Source of the DNA: Acidiphilium sp. PA
GTDB taxonomy: Bacteria; Pseudomonadota; Alphaproteobacteria; Acetobacterales; Acetobacteraceae
Assembly (NCBI RefSeq): GCF_026191915.1
Contig: NZ_JAIMBY010000006.1
Location: forward strand, 686-64,685
Reading direction: 5' to 3'
Length of the DNA: 64,000 bases
Shown here piece after piece: positions 61,588-64,000 of this stretch. The notes under the pieces are model-generated. The model made no database searches, had not been told where the DNA came from, and saw only the letters and a list, made by a program, of their open reading frames with translations. Position 1 is the stretch's first letter; every line of letters starts with the position of its first letter. The position numbers and the translations under genes are program-made.

Positions 61588-62187
61588 CGGTCGAGGTTGT
61601 AGGTAACGCGGGCAACACGCCCCCATGGACGACGGTCGGCACGTCGATAACAATCATGCACAACCGCACAACAACGGATTTCATCACACGAATGATCATC
61701 AGGATCACCGCCGGATCGATCGCTTGACAGTCATCATCCGGCATTACGTCATCCGCGGTCATCGACCGTCCTTCCTTTCCGCGTGCGATACTCGATCAGA
61801 CCAATCTGTGCTCGACCAGGTTGCGACGCGAATCGCGCGACGCACGCTAAGAATCGCTATTCACTGTCTGCAGAGACGATGTCAACAAAAAGCGGCAGAT
61901 TTACAGATCATTCGCATGATTTTTTTGTAAGCGTTGCGTAAACGACAATCGAGACCCGATGCGAAGCGCGCGACACACCAGCAAACGGACGTATGACCGA
62001 TTTAGAAGTCGCACGGCCAACCCTGCGCTTTTTGAAATCTTAACAATTTCGGCGCATATTGTTGCCTCGCGTTTCAGACATGCGCCGCACGCCGTCACCT
62101 TCGCACTTGCAACGCAACCCGAACGGGCGGAACATGGCGCACGCGTTCATCATTTTTCGTGAAAGAATCCAGCAAGTGTCCGACCCG
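61588..62187. other. Lower-GC intergenic stretch between the H1-like and DUF983 genes
   Basis: About 600 bp without a convincing gene; codon bias and composition differ from the neighbours, especially 61850-62070, which is rich in A and T (CATGATTTTTTTGTAAGCG at 61915). A TTGACA hexamer lies at 61724-61729 without a good -10. Promoters of both divergent genes must be here. The frame of DUF983 extends upstream to 62059 but that part looks non-coding. Confidence 0.5.
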
Positions 62188-62628
62188 ATGCCCCATGAAT
62201 GGCGGCCCCAACGCGCAGCGACGACACCGCTCGTCGCCATGCCAGGCTGGGGCACCGCACTCCGGCGCGGCCTCGCCATGCGGTGCCCGGCCTGCGGCGA
62301 AGCCCCCGCCTTCGCCGGCTACCTCACCGTGCAACCCGTCTGCCCGCGGTGCGACGCGCCGCTGGGCCGCGTGCCGTGCGATGATGCGCCGCCCTACATC
62401 ACTTTGCTGATCGCGCTGCATTTCATCGTCATCGTCATGGTCCTTGCCGATTACGATGGCGGCATGAACTGGATCACCTCGATGCTGATCTTCGTCCCGC
62501 TCACCATCGTGCTGCTGCTCGCCATGCTGCGCCCGATCAAAGGTGCGACGCTTGCCATCATGCTGAAGATCAACATGCTCCGCCCGCTGCCGCCGTCCGC
62601 AAAACCGGTCGCGATTGTCCATGGCTGA
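62188..62628 (+). CDS. DUF983 zinc-ribbon membrane protein
   Basis: A 146-residue protein with a zinc ribbon (CPACGEAPAF and CPRCDAPLG, Cys pairs near residues 31 and 52) followed by two membrane helices (YITLLIALHFIVIVMVLADY and WITSMLIFVPLTIVLLLAML). This is the DUF983 layout, of unknown function, common in alphaproteobacteria. Start uncertain: I use ATG 62188 (MPHEWRPQRAATTP); ATG 62134 and GTG 62176 are alternatives. It overlaps UPF0262 by eight bases. Confidence 0.82.
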   Translation: MPHEWRPQRAATTPLVAMPGWGTALRRGLAMRCPACGEAPAFAGYLTVQPVCPRCDAPLGRVPCDDAPPYITLLIALHFIVIVMVLADYDGGMNWITSMLIFVPLTIVLLLAMLRPIKGATLAIMLKINMLRPLPPSAKPVAIVHG

Positions 62629-63109
62629 ACCCGCCACCAAAACCGCTGGCCGCCTCATCCGCGTCGTCCTCGCTGACGATCCGTCAGGCAGCCTCACCCC
62701 GATGCAGGAGGCCGATCGCAACCAGGCCATCGCCGATCTCGCCGCCGATAACAATTTCGCCCTCACCACCCACCCCGACCGCCAGACCATCCTGCATCTC
62801 TCGGTGCAGGACGGCCGCCTCGTGTTCGACATCCGCACCGAAACCGACGAGACATTGCAAACCCTCGTGCTTGCGCCTGGCCCGTTCCGCTCCATGATCC
62901 GCGACTACCAGATGCTGCTCGACAGCTACGCCGCCGCCGTCGCCGAAGGCCGCGAAGCCCGCATCCAGGCGATCGACATGGGCCGCCGCGGCCTGCACAA
63001 CGAAGGGGCCGAACTCGTCATGGCCCGGCTCGACGGCAAAGTCCTGCTCGATTTCGACACCGCCCGCCGCATCTTCACCCTGATCTGCGCGCTCCACCGG
63101 CGGGTGTAG
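62621..63109 (+). CDS. UPF0262 family protein
   Basis: A 162-residue soluble protein of the uncharacterised UPF0262 family, found mainly in alphaproteobacteria. Hallmarks are [16 protein letters not shown], a [16 protein letters not shown] helix, [20 protein letters not shown] near residue 118, and [18 protein letters not shown] at the end. No active-site pattern is recognised. ATG 62621 is used; a TTG two codons upstream is possible. It overlaps DUF983 by eight bases. Confidence 0.9.
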   Translation: MAEPATKTAGRLIRVVLADDPSGSLTPMQEADRNQAIADLAADNNFALTTHPDRQTILHLSVQDGRLVFDIRTETDETLQTLVLAPGPFRSMIRDYQMLLDSYAAAVAEGREARIQAIDMGRRGLHNEGAELVMARLDGKVLLDFDTARRIFTLICALHRRV

Positions 63110-63162
63110 AAAATCCCCATTCGTGGTATGCAGGCGCGCAACCTCCAGCGCGGATCTTCAAC

Positions 63163-64000
63163 ATGAAAATCGACGGCACCGCCTTTCGCTCCCTCTGGCT
63201 CGACGAAACCGACCATTGGTCGCTCCGCATCATCGACCAGACCAAACTGCCCTGGGCGCTCGAAATGCCGCGCCTTGCGACCCTCGATGAAGTCGCCCAC
63301 GCCATCAGCGCCATGCTCGTGCGCGGCGCCCCGCTGATCGGCGCCACCGCCGCCTACGGCGTCGCCATCGCAATGCGCGCCGATCCCTCGGACCACGCCC
63401 TGCAACACGCCGTCACCACCCTCGCCGCAACCCGCCCCACCGCGATCAACCTGCGCTGGGCGCTCCAGCGCATGCAGGGCGTGCTGCAGGATCACCCGAA
63501 GTCCGAACGCGCCGAAATCGCCTACGCCGAAGCCGCCGCCATCTGCGATGAAGACGTCGCCACCAACCGCGCCATCGGCAAACATGGCCTCGCACTGATC
63601 AAATCCCGCGCCACCGCCGGCAGGCGCGTCAACATCCTCACCCATTGCAACGCCGGCTGGATCGCCACGGTCGATTGGGGCACCGCACTCGCGCCGATCT
63701 ACATGGCGCACGACGCCGGCATCGACGTTCACGTCTATGTCGATGAAACCCGCCCCCGCAACCAGGGCGCCTCGCTCACCGCCTGGGAACTCGGCAAGCA
63801 CGGCGTCAAACACACCGTCATCGTCGATAACGCCGGCGGTCACCTGATGCAGCGCGGCGCGATCGACATGGTCATCGTCGGCACCGATCGCGTCACCAAC
63901 GCCGGCGACGTCTGCAACAAGATCGGCACCTACCTCAAAGCCCTCGCCGCGCGCGACAACGGCATCCCCTTCTACGTCGCCCTGCCGTCCTCCACGATCG
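63163..64000 (+). CDS. mtnA: S-methyl-5-thioribose-1-phosphate isomerase (3' end cut by window)
   Basis: MtnA converts methylthioribose-1-phosphate to the ribulose form in methionine salvage. The 279 visible residues show the family features: [49 protein letters not shown], the catalytic-Cys region [20 protein letters not shown] near residue 160, [20 protein letters not shown], and the catalytic Asp in [20 protein letters not shown]. The protein continues past 64000; roughly 85-90 residues are missing. ATG 63163 lies 53 bp after UPF0262; no clear ribosome-binding site. Confidence 0.94.
   Translation, partial: MKIDGTAFRSLWLDETDHWSLRIIDQTKLPWALEMPRLATLDEVAHAISAMLVRGAPLIGATAAYGVAIAMRADPSDHALQHAVTTLAATRPTAINLRWALQRMQGVLQDHPKSERAEIAYAEAAAICDEDVATNRAIGKHGLALIKSRATAGRRVNILTHCNAGWIATVDWGTALAPIYMAHDAGIDVHVYVDETRPRNQGASLTAWELGKHGVKHTVIVDNAGGHLMQRGAIDMVIVGTDRVTNAGDVCNKIGTYLKALAARDNGIPFYVALPSSTI

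Noticed and set aside
60914-61606. Plus-strand frames opposite the H1-like gene, rich in Leu/Gly/Arg or Pro/Ser/Trp
   Set aside because: Mirror images of the Lys/Ala repeat codons; the minus-strand frame has a strong ribosome-binding site and a known composition type.
61625-61930. 101-codon plus-strand frame in the low-GC gap
   Set aside because: His/Arg/Asn-rich, no ribosome-binding site, no family resemblance; treated as non-coding.

Overview
This window looks like a chromosomal segment of a high-GC alphaproteobacterium, most likely in the Acetobacteraceae (Rhodospirillales; an Acidiphilium- or Acidocella-like organism is my guess). The reasons are lineage-typical genes: a hopanoid hpnABCDE operon plus an hpnL-like gene, a bacterial mitofilin (Mic60) gene between hemD and hemY, an EipB (DUF1849) protein, UPF0262, a Tim44-domain protein, COQ7 and a phasin. 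No rRNA, tRNA, CRISPR array or phage was seen. Apart from one broken IS5-type transposase, the genes are ordinary single-copy housekeeping and metabolic genes, many joined by 4-base ATGA/GTGA overlaps.

Layout. 1-647: remnant of an IS5-family insertion sequence. 0.9-4.3 kb: msrB, a DEAD-box RNA helicase, a DUF427 gene and a VOC gene on the minus strand. 4.4-7.3 kb: an OprB-type sugar porin divergent from a ROK-family regulator. 7.7-14.7 kb: hpnA-B-C-D-E (squalene and hopanoid side-chain synthesis) on the minus strand, then an hpnL-like gene and a GlsB-type stress protein. 14.7-19.7 kb: an acyltransferase and the minus-strand hemC-hemD-mic60-hemY cluster. 19.75-26.2 kb: tsaD, then the glycogen genes glgP-glgC-glgA. 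26.4-35.4 kb: a four-gene tripartite efflux operon (NodT-type outer membrane factor, adaptor, two RND permeases). 35.5-44.2 kb: histidine phosphatase, Tim44-like protein, MltA, LutA-like protein, Kup, two small proteins and a large acyl-CoA-synthetase/GNAT fusion. 44.4-48.5 kb: an EamA transporter, a small membrane protein, and etfB-etfA-hbd. 48.6-56.2 kb: a large AsmA-like protein divergent from glnE-bcp-dsbB-coq7. 56.4-64 kb: a TetR-fold protein, phasin, uvrB-eipB, a histone H1-like protein, DUF983, UPF0262 and the start of mtnA, which is cut by the window end.

The most unusual content is not protein-coding. Four intergenic copies (648-952, 12910-13257, 26210-26426, 44159-44371) belong to one 213-348 bp element built as a symmetric tree of hairpins: an outer stem, two pairs of side hairpins, and a long central stem of 20-23 bp. 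The outer arms differ between copies, yet each copy stays largely self-complementary, and one side hairpin shows a compensatory double change. Two copies carry the same 57-bp and 41-bp palindromic modules inserted at hairpin tips, and one carries a further module. One copy supplies the last codons and the stop of an upstream gene. A second, A/T-rich hairpin element occurs as a whole copy (56233-56382) and a half copy (57105-57160) on either side of the TetR-fold gene next to coq7. All statements come from reading the sequence alone; no database search was possible.
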